Source: Rhodoblastus acidophilus (GTDB taxonomy: Bacteria > Pseudomonadota > Alphaproteobacteria > Rhizobiales > Beijerinckiaceae). Taken from it: a DNA stretch of 64,000 nt. A program made the position numbers and the translations under genes. Shown piece after piece: positions 19,350 through 26,722 of this stretch. Position 1 is the first letter of the stretch; each line of letters opens with the position of its first letter. The stretch spans positions 1 through 64,000 of the forward strand of contig NZ_FYDG01000006.1 in NCBI RefSeq assembly GCF_900187365.1, given 5' to 3'. The notes under the pieces were generated by a model that was given only the letters and a program-made list of their open reading frames with translations, was not told where the DNA came from and made no database searches.

Positions 19350-19688
19350 TCAGTCAAATCGGGCGAAGGCGACGACCAGTCCGCCGGCCACGATCAACGC
19401 GCCGCCGGTGAGCGTCGCGGCGTCGGGCCGCGCGCCAAAGACGAAGAAATTGACGATTTGCGCCACCACGAAGAACAGGCTGACGTAAACGCCGAGCAGT
19501 TTGCCGAAATCCCACGCCGGGGCGTTGACCGTCAGTCCGTAAGCGAACAGCACGGTCGCGCCGGCGAGGAAAAAGCCGATCCGCGCGCCAACGCCGCCGG
19601 CGATCAGGCCGTGGCGCACCAGAGCGTCGCCGCTGGCTTCGAGCGCGGCGGCGACCAGCAGCGCCAGATAGCCGGCGGCCGCGCCCAT
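19350..19688 (-). CDS. Small four-helix membrane protein, DMT/EamA-like
   Basis: A 112-aa protein with four hydrophobic helices (about residues 3-20, 30-50, 60-82 and 90-108), the layout of half a drug/metabolite transporter. The second half has GKLLGVYVSLFFVVAQIVNFFVFGARPD followed by TLTGGALIVAGGLVVAF, as in small multidrug or EamA-like proteins. The ATG at 19688 overlaps the stop of the preceding gene by one base. The substrate is unknown. Operon with the 104-aa protein. Confidence 0.65.
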   Translation of the reverse strand: MGAAAGYLALLVAAALEASGDALVRHGLIAGGVGARIGFFLAGATVLFAYGLTVNAPAWDFGKLLGVYVSLFFVVAQIVNFFVFGARPDAATLTGGALIVAGGLVVAFARFD

Positions 19689-20002
19689 CAGTCCAGGCCG
19701 GGATCGCGCTGCCGCTTCCACGCGAGACGGCGGAACCTCTCCTCGATCAGCCGGGGATCGGTGAGATGGCGCGCCTCCGCCTCCTCCAGCGCCTTCAGCG
19801 CGATTTCGGCCTCAGTGGCGTTGAGCGGCACGCGTCCCGCCATATAGATCGCGTCGGGCGCGACTTCGAGGATTTTGGCGCGATTGGGGTGTTCGGCGAC
19901 CGCGACGAGTTCGCGCGCCTCCAGCACGCCGCCGAGGGTGAGGCCCTGATCGAACACTTCCAGCTTGCGGCCGTCCAGCGTCGTTTTCACGAGAACCGAC
20001 AT
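19688..20002 (-). CDS. Hypothetical 104-aa protein
   Basis: A 104-aa soluble protein, acidic and mostly helical in the C-terminal half (SLNATEAEIALKALEEAE-type helix and RRLAWKRQRDP tail). I recognise no family. The gene heads a two-gene minus-strand operon with the DMT-like protein. A TGGCAC-N5-TTGA site 34 bases upstream is close to a RpoN promoter, so nif co-regulation is possible but unproven. Confidence 0.6.
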   Translation of the reverse strand: MSVLVKTTLDGRKLEVFDQGLTLGGVLEARELVAVAEHPNRAKILEVAPDAIYMAGRVPLNATEAEIALKALEEAEARHLTDPRLIEERFRRLAWKRQRDPGLD

Positions 20003-20035
20003 GATTTCTCCTGTGCGACAATCAGAGGTGAAATT

Positions 20036-20050
20036 TCAAAACTCGTGCCA
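20036..20050 (-). promoter_or_regulatory. Possible RpoN promoter for the 104-aa/DMT-like operon
   Basis: The minus strand reads TGGCAC-N5-TTGA. The -24 half is perfect but the -12 half ends in A, not C, which usually weakens RpoN binding. No activator site was seen at the usual distance. Confidence 0.3.
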
Positions 20051-20087
20051 GCATTGCGCGCTTCTTGCTACAATCGTGAAGGATCAG

Positions 20088-20483
20088 ATGGAGTTGCGCA
20101 TGTCGGAAGAAGCCTATGTCATTTGCGCGCTGAGCGATATTCCCAGCCAGAAGGCCAGGGGATTTCATCTCGGAATCGTCAACGAGAAGGGCGAGCCGGA
20201 ATCCTTTCCTCTCGTCGTCGTGCGCTGGGGCAAGAACGTTTTCGGCTATCGCAACAAATGCCCGCATCACGGCGTGCATCTCGACTGGGAGTCCGGCAGT
20301 TTCCTCGACGATTCCGGCCAAAGGCTCTTGTGCGGCAAGCACGGCTCGCTGTTCGAGATCGGCACGGGGCGCTGTTCCTCCGGCCCGTGCAAGGGCGAGC
20401 ATCTGGAGAAGGTGCGGCTGGAAGTGATCGACGGCGACATTTGCGTGCTCGGGCTGACGCTGATCGAGGACGAGAACGCCTGA
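20088..20483 (+). CDS. Nif-associated Rieske [2Fe-2S] protein
   Basis: A 131-aa Rieske ferredoxin-type protein. Ligands are CPHHG (Cys and His) and CGKHG (Cys and His), separated by about 16 residues; a second pair of Cys (RCSSGPCKG) follows. The ATG at 20088 has an AAGGA site; an alternative ATG lies 12 bases on. It is paralogous to the Rieske protein at 34520, and both lie beside small helper proteins, so they may feed electrons to an unidentified nif oxidoreductase. No oxygenase or membrane partner is adjacent. Confidence 0.85.
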   Translation: MELRMSEEAYVICALSDIPSQKARGFHLGIVNEKGEPESFPLVVVRWGKNVFGYRNKCPHHGVHLDWESGSFLDDSGQRLLCGKHGSLFEIGTGRCSSGPCKGEHLEKVRLEVIDGDICVLGLTLIEDENA

Positions 20484-20491
20484 AACGAAAA

Positions 20492-20519
20492 ACCCTTTCG
20501 CGGTCGCCCGCGAAAGGGT
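20492..20519 (-). terminator. Terminator, mainly for the 195-aa minus-strand gene
   Basis: A 12-bp perfect stem (20492-20503 with 20508-20519) with a 4-base loop. On the minus strand it is followed by five T; on the plus strand by no T-run. It would end the minus-strand 195-aa gene and may also block readthrough from the Rieske gene. Confidence 0.8.
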
Positions 20520-20624
20520 CAAGGCGCGACGATGACCTTGGCGTGTTGCGCATGTTTCGTTCCGAACCTCCGCGCATGATCCTGGCGATATGCGCGGAAA
20601 ATTTCGGGACCATGCGCGAAAAAA

Positions 20625-21212
20625 TCAGACCGGACGGTTCTCGTTGCGGTTGCGCACCGGCAGGGCCTTGGTCAGGAAGTCCTCGAAGCTGATCTTCTCA
20701 TAGGTGTCCTTGGACTCGGCGGCCTTGTCGAGCATGAGCTGCACCTTGCCGCCGCCGTCGAGCTTCTTGAAATCGTTCTTGTCGAGGCCGGACAGGTCGG
20801 ACAATTCCTTCCACACGGTGGATTCTTCCAGCGGGAACACGGTCAGGGTCGCGTCGCCGAAGGAGACGGTGTATTTGGCCAGGAAGTCGATATTGCCGGC
20901 GAAGATGATGTAGTTGCCGGTCGACGACAGCAGCGAGCCCATCACTTCCTTGAAAGTTTTGAGATTGTTGATGTCGTGGATGTAGCCGGCCAGCGCGTCA
21001 ATGCTGGTTCCGCCGTCCTTGACGATGGCGAGGCCCTGTTCCAGGCAATATTCCGGCGGGCGCTTCTCGTCGGCCTTGGTTTCCTGGAATTTCAGGGCGA
21101 AGTCGCCGCGAAACGCCAGATAGCCGCTCTTGTCGCTGGGGCCCTTGTAGACGGCGTTGATCAGGCGGCCCGCGGTTTCAAGGCCGGCGAGGGCGGTCGT
21201 TTCAAAAGTCAT
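20625..21212 (-). CDS. Hypothetical 195-aa protein divergent from the AAA+ ATPase
   Basis: A 195-aa soluble protein with no signal peptide or transmembrane segment. I recognise no family. It has a conserved-looking stretch near residues 36-60 (FALKFQETKADEKRPPEYC), a hydrophobic strand NYIIFAGNIDFLAKYTVSFGD near 100-125, and an acidic region (LDKNDFKKLDGGGKVQ) near 145. A single Cys lies in EYCLEQG. It is divergently placed from the AAA+ ATPase with 143 bases between; the intergenic region carries RpoN-type promoters for both directions. Partner of the AAA+ protein is the likely role by context only. Confidence 0.75.
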   Translation of the reverse strand: MTFETTALAGLETAGRLINAVYKGPSDKSGYLAFRGDFALKFQETKADEKRPPEYCLEQGLAIVKDGGTSIDALAGYIHDINNLKTFKEVMGSLLSSTGNYIIFAGNIDFLAKYTVSFGDATLTVFPLEESTVWKELSDLSGLDKNDFKKLDGGGKVQLMLDKAAESKDTYEKISFEDFLTKALPVRNRNENRPV

Positions 21213-21264
21213 TTTCTTCTCCGCTTCAGAAATCGTCGCGCGTCGTCGCGCCGCTGAAGCTCAT

Positions 21265-21279
21265 GCAAATGGTTTGCCG
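21265..21279 (-). promoter_or_regulatory. Candidate RpoN promoter for the 195-aa gene
   Basis: The minus strand reads CGGCAA-N5-TTGC with correct GG/GC spacing, 52 bases before the start at 21212. A TGA-N10-ACA site (21341-21356), one mismatch from the NifA consensus, lies 61 bases upstream of the -24 element. Confidence 0.6.
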
Positions 21280-21300
21280 AAATTTTCGCCACAAAATGTC

Positions 21301-21315
21301 TGGCCTGGTCCCTGC
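21301..21315 (+). promoter_or_regulatory. Candidate RpoN promoter for the AAA+ ATPase gene
   Basis: TGGCCT-N5-CTGC, with correct GG/GC spacing but two mismatches to the -24/-12 consensus, 40 bases before the start at 21356. Weaker than the divergent minus-strand site. Confidence 0.4.
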
Positions 21316-21340
21316 TTGTCGCAAAACCGGATTGAAACGG

Positions 21341-21356
21341 TGAACGGAAGGCGACA
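21341..21356 (-). promoter_or_regulatory. Degenerate NifA-type site for the 195-aa promoter
   Basis: TGA-N10-ACA on the plus strand, that is TGT-N10-TCA on the minus strand. It ends at the AAA+ start codon and lies 61 bases upstream of the minus-strand -24 element, the spacing seen at other nif promoters here. Confidence 0.35.
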
Positions 21357-23059
21357 TGAGCGTCAAGATTCACATCGGCAGGCCCTTCGTGGAGGCGCTG
21401 GCCCAGGATTTTCCCGAACTCGAATCCCTGAAGCAGCAATTGCTGTTCGGCGACAAGGTCGAGGTCTCCTTCCTCGACCTCTCCGCGCCCCAGGTCGATC
21501 GCCTGCATGCGCTCTATGACGAGGCGGGGCCGGCGCTGCAAAACCAGCAGGCGCAGATCGCCACCTTGCGCCGCGCCTTTTCCGGCGCCGGCGAGCGTTT
21601 CGCCGCCGACGATCTGGAGGCGGTGGTGCCCGCGCTGGGCCGCTTTCTGATCGAGGACGCCCAGCGCGGCTGGTTGTTCACCCTGAGCGCAAAGCGACGT
21701 CCGCTGCCCTGGGTGGTCGCGCGCATCGACTACACGCCGGCCAATAATGACGAGACCGGCCGCATCCTTCTTGAGTTGAAGGCCAATTCCAAAGGCGAGT
21801 TGGCCACGGCGCAATTGCGCATTTCCGCCGGCGATGTCGAGGGCAAGACGATCGCGGAAATCCTGGCGTCAAAAGGGTTTTTGCATGAGACGCCGGAACT
21901 GGTCGCCGCCTATGACGCCAATGCCGACAAATACTTCGAATGGCGCGCGCATTACGGCGCCCAGTTTTCCGGCGTCGGCCTCGGCTATTTCGCGGAGGAT
22001 CCGGCCTCGACCCATCGCAACACCGATTGGGCGCGCAAGGACAGCGTCATCCTGTCGTCGGGCGGCGCCCCCGCGCGTCTCGTCAACGACGAAAGCCTGC
22101 TGGCCAATCGCGCGTTGACGCTCGAACTCACCGGCGATCTGCTCGGCGCCTATCTGCGCAAGGCCGCCAAGAGCAACAATTTCGCCGAGGAGGACGAGGT
22201 CGCCGCCGTCAACGAAACCAAGGGCCGCGATCTGTTTCGCAAGATCCCGGTGCATCCGTTCATCCTGATGTTCCACCTCGACCTGCACCATTATGTCTGG
22301 GCGCATGTCGAGGATCTCACGCCCTACGCCTACCAGCCCGATCTCAAGCAGAAACTGGTGCTGCCGGAGGAGCAGACCGACCTGATCGACATCCTCACCG
22401 CCGAAATGGACGTGCTGATGGACGACATTGTCGCGGGCAAGTCCGGCGGCACCACGGTTTTGTGCGCGGGACCGCCCGGCGTGGGAAAGACTTTGACCGC
22501 CGAAGTCTATTCGGAGATCGTGAAGCGCCCGCTCTACCGCGTCCATTCCGGCCAGCTCGGTCTCAATGTCGCGGCCATGGAGACCTCTTTGAAAGAGGCT
22601 CTGTTGCGCGCGCAACGCTGGGGCGCGGTGATGCTGATCGACGAGGCTGACGTCTATATCAAGCGCCGCCAGGACGACATGACCATGAACGCGGTCGTCG
22701 GCGTGTTCCTGCGCGTGCTCGAATATTTCAACGGCCTGCTGTTCCTCACCACCAACCGTATCGACGATATCGACGAGGCCATCGTCTCGCGCTGCATCGC
22801 GCTGATCCGCTTCCATGCGCCCGATGAGGACGCGCGGCGGCGCATCTGGGGCGTGATGGCCGAACAATTCGGCCTGAACCTGAGCGACGATCTGATCGGC
22901 CAACTGGTCACGCTTTATCCGCAGACCAGCGGGCGCGACATCAAGGGGCTGGCGAAACTGGTCGCGAAATATTGTCGCCATCGCGACACGCCCGCCGATC
23001 TCGACGTGTTCAAGCGTTGCGCCCTGTTCCGCGGCCTCGATCAAGGCGCCGCAGCGTAA
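21356..23059 (+). CDS. AAA+ ATPase with novel N-terminal region, nif-associated
   Basis: A 567-aa protein. Residues about 1-350 have no family I recognise (a small beta/alpha region, then FILMFHLDLHHYVWAHVEDLTPY near 300). Residues about 370-560 are an AAA+ module: Walker A GPPGVGKT, Walker B VMLIDEADVYI, sensor-1 region FLTTNRIDDIDEAI, and Arg residues in SRCIALIRF for the arginine-finger area, with a C-terminal lid (SGRDIKGLAKLVAKY). A hexameric remodelling ATPase is likely. It is not one of the standard nif proteins. It is divergent from the 195-aa gene and directly precedes iscA with RpoN-type promoters on both sides, so a chaperone or remodelling role for a nif protein is inferred. Confidence 0.85.
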   Translation: MSVKIHIGRPFVEALAQDFPELESLKQQLLFGDKVEVSFLDLSAPQVDRLHALYDEAGPALQNQQAQIATLRRAFSGAGERFAADDLEAVVPALGRFLIEDAQRGWLFTLSAKRRPLPWVVARIDYTPANNDETGRILLELKANSKGELATAQLRISAGDVEGKTIAEILASKGFLHETPELVAAYDANADKYFEWRAHYGAQFSGVGLGYFAEDPASTHRNTDWARKDSVILSSGGAPARLVNDESLLANRALTLELTGDLLGAYLRKAAKSNNFAEEDEVAAVNETKGRDLFRKIPVHPFILMFHLDLHHYVWAHVEDLTPYAYQPDLKQKLVLPEEQTDLIDILTAEMDVLMDDIVAGKSGGTTVLCAGPPGVGKTLTAEVYSEIVKRPLYRVHSGQLGLNVAAMETSLKEALLRAQRWGAVMLIDEADVYIKRRQDDMTMNAVVGVFLRVLEYFNGLLFLTTNRIDDIDEAIVSRCIALIRFHAPDEDARRRIWGVMAEQFGLNLSDDLIGQLVTLYPQTSGRDIKGLAKLVAKYCRHRDTPADLDVFKRCALFRGLDQGAAA

Positions 23060-23069
23060 GCGAGCGACC

Positions 23070-23085
23070 TGTCGCTTTGCCGACA
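23070..23085 (+). promoter_or_regulatory. NifA upstream activator site for the iscA-nfu-nifP-nifW operon
   Basis: A perfect TGT-N10-ACA, 62 bases before the -24 element at 23148 and just after the AAA+ stop codon. Confidence 0.8.
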
Positions 23086-23147
23086 GTCGCAACGCCGACA
23101 CAATAAAAAATCAAGCGATAACAATGAGAAAACAAGGGTCGCGCCTT

Positions 23148-23162
23148 TGGCGCGGCTCTTGC
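23148..23162 (+). promoter_or_regulatory. RpoN promoter of the iscA-nfu-nifP-nifW operon
   Basis: TGGCGC-N5-TTGC, one mismatch from the consensus, 40 bases before the iscA start, with a perfect activator site upstream. Confidence 0.82.
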
Positions 23163-23202
23163 TTCTTTGTTGGGCAAAAGCTTCTCTTGATTGGAGGACG
23201 GA

Positions 23203-23523
23203 ATGATCCATCTCACCGACAGCGCGCTCGACGCCGTGCGCAACGCGATCAGCTCGGCGCCGGAGCCGGTGCAGGGCCTGCGGCTCAAGGTCGAGACCGG
23301 AGGCTGCGCCGGCAACAAATATCTGATGGGCCTGGTCCGCACGGCGGAAGAGGACGACGAGGTGGTCGAGCGCGACGGCGTCAAGGTGTTCCTCGAACAT
23401 GACAGCCTGCCGCTGCTTTACGGCACGACCATCGATTTCGTCGTCGCCATCGAGGGCGCCGGCTTCACCTTCGACAATCCCAACGCCACGCACTCCTGCT
23501 CCTGCGGCAAGAGCTTCGGCTGA
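23203..23523 (+). CDS. IscA/HesB-type iron-sulfur assembly protein
   Basis: A 106-aa A-type carrier. Three conserved Cys are in ETGGCAGNKY and HSCSCGKSF. It receives or delivers Fe-S clusters for nitrogenase or other nif proteins. The start at 23203 follows TTGGAGGACGGA; an in-frame ATG at 23191 would add four residues. It is the first gene of the iscA-nfu-nifP-nifW operon and one of three IscA paralogues in this window (others at 28809 and 39077). Confidence 0.9.
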   Translation: MIHLTDSALDAVRNAISSAPEPVQGLRLKVETGGCAGNKYLMGLVRTAEEDDEVVERDGVKVFLEHDSLPLLYGTTIDFVVAIEGAGFTFDNPNATHSCSCGKSFG

Positions 23524-23547
23524 TCTCATTTACCAGAGGGGTTCATC

Positions 23548-23847
23548 ATGACCATGCACACCGGAGCCGTCGTCGCCGATACGCCCGTCGCCGTCGAGGA
23601 TCGCCGCGAGCAGCTCGTGCGCGAGGCGATCGAGGAAATCCGCCCGGCTCTCAAGCGGGACGGCGGCGATTGCGAATTGCTGTCGATTGAAGGCAAGATC
23701 GTCAATGTCAAGCTGACGGGCGCCTGCATCTTCTGCAGCCTGGCCAGCGCCACGCTCGAAGGCATCCAGAGCCGCATCGTCGAAAAGCTCGGCGAACTCG
23801 TCCGCGTCGTTCCGGCCCCCACCGGCCTTCGGCGTTCGGGGCACTGA
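23548..23847 (+). CDS. Nfu-type protein (NifU C-terminal domain)
   Basis: A 99-aa protein with the Nfu fold: [26 protein letters not shown] then the cluster-binding [15 protein letters not shown] (CxxC). It matches only the C-terminal third of NifU; the scaffold (IscU-like) and [2Fe-2S] central domains are absent, here and elsewhere in the window. It probably transfers Fe-S clusters together with IscA. Start at 23548 or six bases later. Confidence 0.88.
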   Translation: MTMHTGAVVADTPVAVEDRREQLVREAIEEIRPALKRDGGDCELLSIEGKIVNVKLTGACIFCSLASATLEGIQSRIVEKLGELVRVVPAPTGLRRSGH

Positions 23848-23872
23848 GACGGCCGTGACCGAGGGCGCGACC

Positions 23873-24608
<736 letters not shown>

Positions 24609-24625
<17 letters not shown>

Positions 24626-24959
24626 CCTGGGCCGTCTGTCTTCGGCGGAAGATTTCTTTTCCTATCTCGGCGTCGCGTTCGATCCGGCGGTGGTGCGGGT
24701 GTCGCGCCTGCACATCATGCGCCGCATGGGCCAATATCTGAAGGGGCTTGAACTCGACGGCGCCTTCGCGGGCAAGAGCGACGACGAGGTCAGGGCGCTG
24801 TGCGCCGAACATCTGGCGCTGGCCTATCAGGATTTCGTCGAGAGCTCGCCGATTCAGGAGCGCCTGTTCAAGGTGCACAAGGACGCGGTCGCGCCCAAGA
24901 CTGAGGAGCCGAAGCCGAACAACGCCTTCGTGCCGCTGTCGTCGCTGACCGTGGTTTGA
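24609..24959 (+). CDS. nifW: Nitrogenase-stabilising protein NifW
   Basis: A 116-aa protein ([35 protein letters not shown], then [24 protein letters not shown]), matching NifW, which protects or helps assemble the MoFe protein, especially under oxygen. The ATG at 24609 lies within nifP; an in-frame TTG at 24603 is less likely. It is the last gene of the iscA operon, followed by a second RpoN promoter for fdxN. Confidence 0.93.
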
Positions 24960-24962
24960 CGC

Positions 24963-24978
24963 TGTCGGTTTCGCAACG
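24963..24978 (+). promoter_or_regulatory. Degenerate NifA-type site upstream of fdxN
   Basis: TGT-N10-ACG, one mismatch from the consensus, ending 60 bases before the -24 element at 25039. Confidence 0.4.
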
Positions 24979-25038
24979 CCGACGTTGCGAAACGCGCAAA
25001 TTTCGCCGCCGGGGGCGCGCAAGATCAGGTGAAACCGC

Positions 25039-25053
25039 TGGCACAGGCCTTGC
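25039..25053 (+). promoter_or_regulatory. RpoN promoter of fdxN-nifT-SIR2
   Basis: TGGCAC-N5-TTGC followed by T, a perfect match, 56 bases before fdxN. Confidence 0.9.
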
Positions 25054-25109
25054 TCAACTCCAATGCGTTCAATGCTCGGCCCGGACAGGCCGATTGAGGA
25101 GAGAAGACC

Positions 25110-25304
25110 ATGGCCTACAAAATCATCGCTTCGCAGTGCACGGGATGCTCGGCCTGCGAGTTCGAGTGCCCCAATGCGGCGATTTCGATGAAGGGCGACA
25201 GCTTTGTCATCGACCCCAAGAAGTGCACGGAGTGCGAAGGCCACTTCGACACCGCCAAATGCGACGAAGTCTGCCCGGTGCCGAATACCTGCGTGAAGGC
25301 CTGA
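25110..25304 (+). CDS. fdxN: 2[4Fe-4S] ferredoxin FdxN-type
   Basis: A 64-aa ferredoxin with [11 protein letters not shown] and the longer [17 protein letters not shown] Cys motifs, including the extended loop typical of FdxN-like proteins. It is an electron donor to nitrogenase or NifB-type radical enzymes. A paralogue lies at 28363 after nifB. The ATG at 25110 follows GAGAGAAG. The following gene nifT starts 55 bases later. Confidence 0.92.
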   Translation: MAYKIIASQCTGCSACEFECPNAAISMKGDSFVIDPKKCTECEGHFDTAKCDEVCPVPNTCVKA

Positions 25305-25359
25305 CTATATTCTGCGCCGGCGTTTCTCGCCGGCGCTTCTCCCCCGCCTTGAGGTTTCC

Positions 25360-25572
25360 ATGAAAATCATGATCCGCAAGTCCGACGATTTCGGGCTCTC
25401 CATCTATGTGCCCAAGAAGGATCTGGAAGAGCCGATCGTCGAAAAGGAGCATGAGACGCTTTGGGGCGGGTGGATCAAGATCGCCAACGGCTGGACTCTC
25501 GACCTGCCGGACATGCCCGCCGACACCCGCCTGCCGATCACGGTCGAGGCCAAAAAGCGCGCGGAGGATTGA
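25360..25572 (+). CDS. nifT: NifT/FixU family protein
   Basis: A 70-aa protein (MKIMIRKSDDFGLSIYVPKKDLEE, then WGGWIKIANGWTLDLPDMP) matching NifT/FixU. Its function is undefined, but it is conserved in nif clusters. The ATG at 25360 follows GAGG. Just two bases separate its stop from the SIR2-like gene, so these are co-translated. Confidence 0.92.
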   Translation: MKIMIRKSDDFGLSIYVPKKDLEEPIVEKEHETLWGGWIKIANGWTLDLPDMPADTRLPITVEAKKRAED

Positions 25573-25574
25573 TC

Positions 25575-26459
25575 ATGGCGACAGCAGCCCTGCTTGCCGA
25601 CGCGCTCGCTGACGAGGCGATTCTTTCTGGAGACGAAGCCGAAAAGGTTTTGGGCGAAGTGGCGGCGCGGCTGCGCGCCGGCGAAGTGGTTCCCTATCTC
25701 GGCGCGGCCGTGGTGGGCATGTCCCAACCCGACATCCCGCTCGGGCCAGAAGGCCTCGCCGAATTCTTCGGCAAGAAGGTGGCGCTGCCGCGTCGTGCGC
25801 GCGGAAACGCCTGGGCCTCCGCGCAATATATCGAAGGCTACAAGCTGCGCCCGACCGTGGTCGCCTTCATGACGGAAGCGTTTTCGGCGCCGATCAAGCC
25901 CGCGCCGCTGCAAAGCTGGCTGGCCTCGCTTGGCCTGCCGCTGATCGTCGACACCTGGTACGATGGCGCGATGCGCAAGGCTTTGTCCGACCAGGGCGAC
26001 TGGGGCGAGGTTCAGGGCATTTCCCGCGCCGGCATCGGCGAGAACCGCTGGTTCCGCTTCTACGATTCCACGGGCGGCGAAGCCAAGGCCGCCGATGCGG
26101 CAGGCTGGAAAACGCTGCTTTACAAGCCGCACGGCGCGGCGGCGCCGGCGAAGAACTATCTCATCTCCGACGCGGATTATGTCGAGGTTTTGACCGAGAT
26201 CGACATCCAGACGCCGATCCCCGACGCGGTGAAGGACCGTCGTGGCGGCCGCGCCTTTCTCTATCTCGGCTGCCGTTTCCACGACCAGATGCTGCGCACC
26301 TACGCCCGGCAGGTGTCCAAGCGCTCGGCGCCGCCGCATTATGCGGTGATCGAGCCGGACCAGGAATTGTCGCTGAACGAGAAGCGTTTCTACGCGGCGG
26401 AAAACATTGTTCCGCTGGCGATCCCGCTGGCGCGGGCCTGCGACATTCTCATGGGGTGA
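25575..26459 (+). CDS. SIR2-like domain protein of the nif cluster
   Basis: A 294-aa protein. Residues about 34-60 (LRAGEVVPYLGAAVVGMSQPDIP) resemble the glycine-rich nucleotide loop of SIR2-like proteins, and VDTWYDGAMRKAL resembles their N/D motif. It lacks the zinc Cys and the HG catalytic motif of true deacylase sirtuins, so NAD binding or hydrolysis is possible but not shown. The C-terminal region (FLYLGCRFHDQMLRTYARQVSKRSAPPHYAVIEPD) is consistent with the SIR2-like group. It follows nifT closely and ends with a strong terminator, so belongs to the fdxN operon. Confidence 0.75.
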   Translation: MATAALLADALADEAILSGDEAEKVLGEVAARLRAGEVVPYLGAAVVGMSQPDIPLGPEGLAEFFGKKVALPRRARGNAWASAQYIEGYKLRPTVVAFMTEAFSAPIKPAPLQSWLASLGLPLIVDTWYDGAMRKALSDQGDWGEVQGISRAGIGENRWFRFYDSTGGEAKAADAAGWKTLLYKPHGAAAPAKNYLISDADYVEVLTEIDIQTPIPDAVKDRRGGRAFLYLGCRFHDQMLRTYARQVSKRSAPPHYAVIEPDQELSLNEKRFYAAENIVPLAIPLARACDILMG

Positions 26460-26490
26460 ATCGCCGTTTTCGGTCAGCTTGCGGCGAGAC

Positions 26491-26519
26491 TGGGGAGCCT
26501 TCGGGCTCCCCATTTTTTT
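26491..26519 (+). terminator. Terminator of the fdxN-nifT-SIR2 operon
   Basis: A 9-bp perfect stem (26491-26499 with 26504-26512), a short loop and a T7 tract. It separates this operon from nifB. Confidence 0.92.
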
Positions 26520-26549
26520 GCGCCGGCGCGGGGAGCAGGGCTGCTCTTT

Positions 26550-26565
26550 TGTCAGCTTTGCAACA
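26550..26565 (+). promoter_or_regulatory. Distal NifA upstream activator site of nifB
   Basis: A perfect TGT-N10-ACA. It lies exactly 40 bases upstream of a second perfect site (26590), so the two are on the same DNA face by helical repeat (about four turns). Confidence 0.8.
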
Positions 26566-26589
26566 GGTCGAGAATCGCACTCGGCTCCC

Positions 26590-26605
26590 TGTTCCCTCTG
26601 CGACA
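26590..26605 (+). promoter_or_regulatory. Proximal NifA upstream activator site of nifB
   Basis: A perfect TGT-N10-ACA ending 62 bases before the nifB -24 element. Confidence 0.85.
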
Positions 26606-26667
26606 ATCGCGTCGATAAAAATCAACCATGCAATTGATCTTAAACAAGAAAGACCTGGCGTGGCCCG

Positions 26668-26682
26668 TGGCGCGACTCTTGC
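26668..26682 (+). promoter_or_regulatory. RpoN promoter of nifB
   Basis: TGGCGC-N5-TTGC, one mismatch from the consensus, 40 bases before nifB, with two perfect activator sites upstream. Confidence 0.88.
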
Positions 26683-26722
26683 TGCCTATGCCGCAGGTTT
26701 GAATTGCTGAGAGGCACGGTCA

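Noticed and set aside
26634-26647. FNR/FixK-like TTGAT-N4-AACAA before the nifB promoter
   Set aside because: One half-site is mismatched in the key position and it sits between strong NifA and RpoN elements that already explain control.
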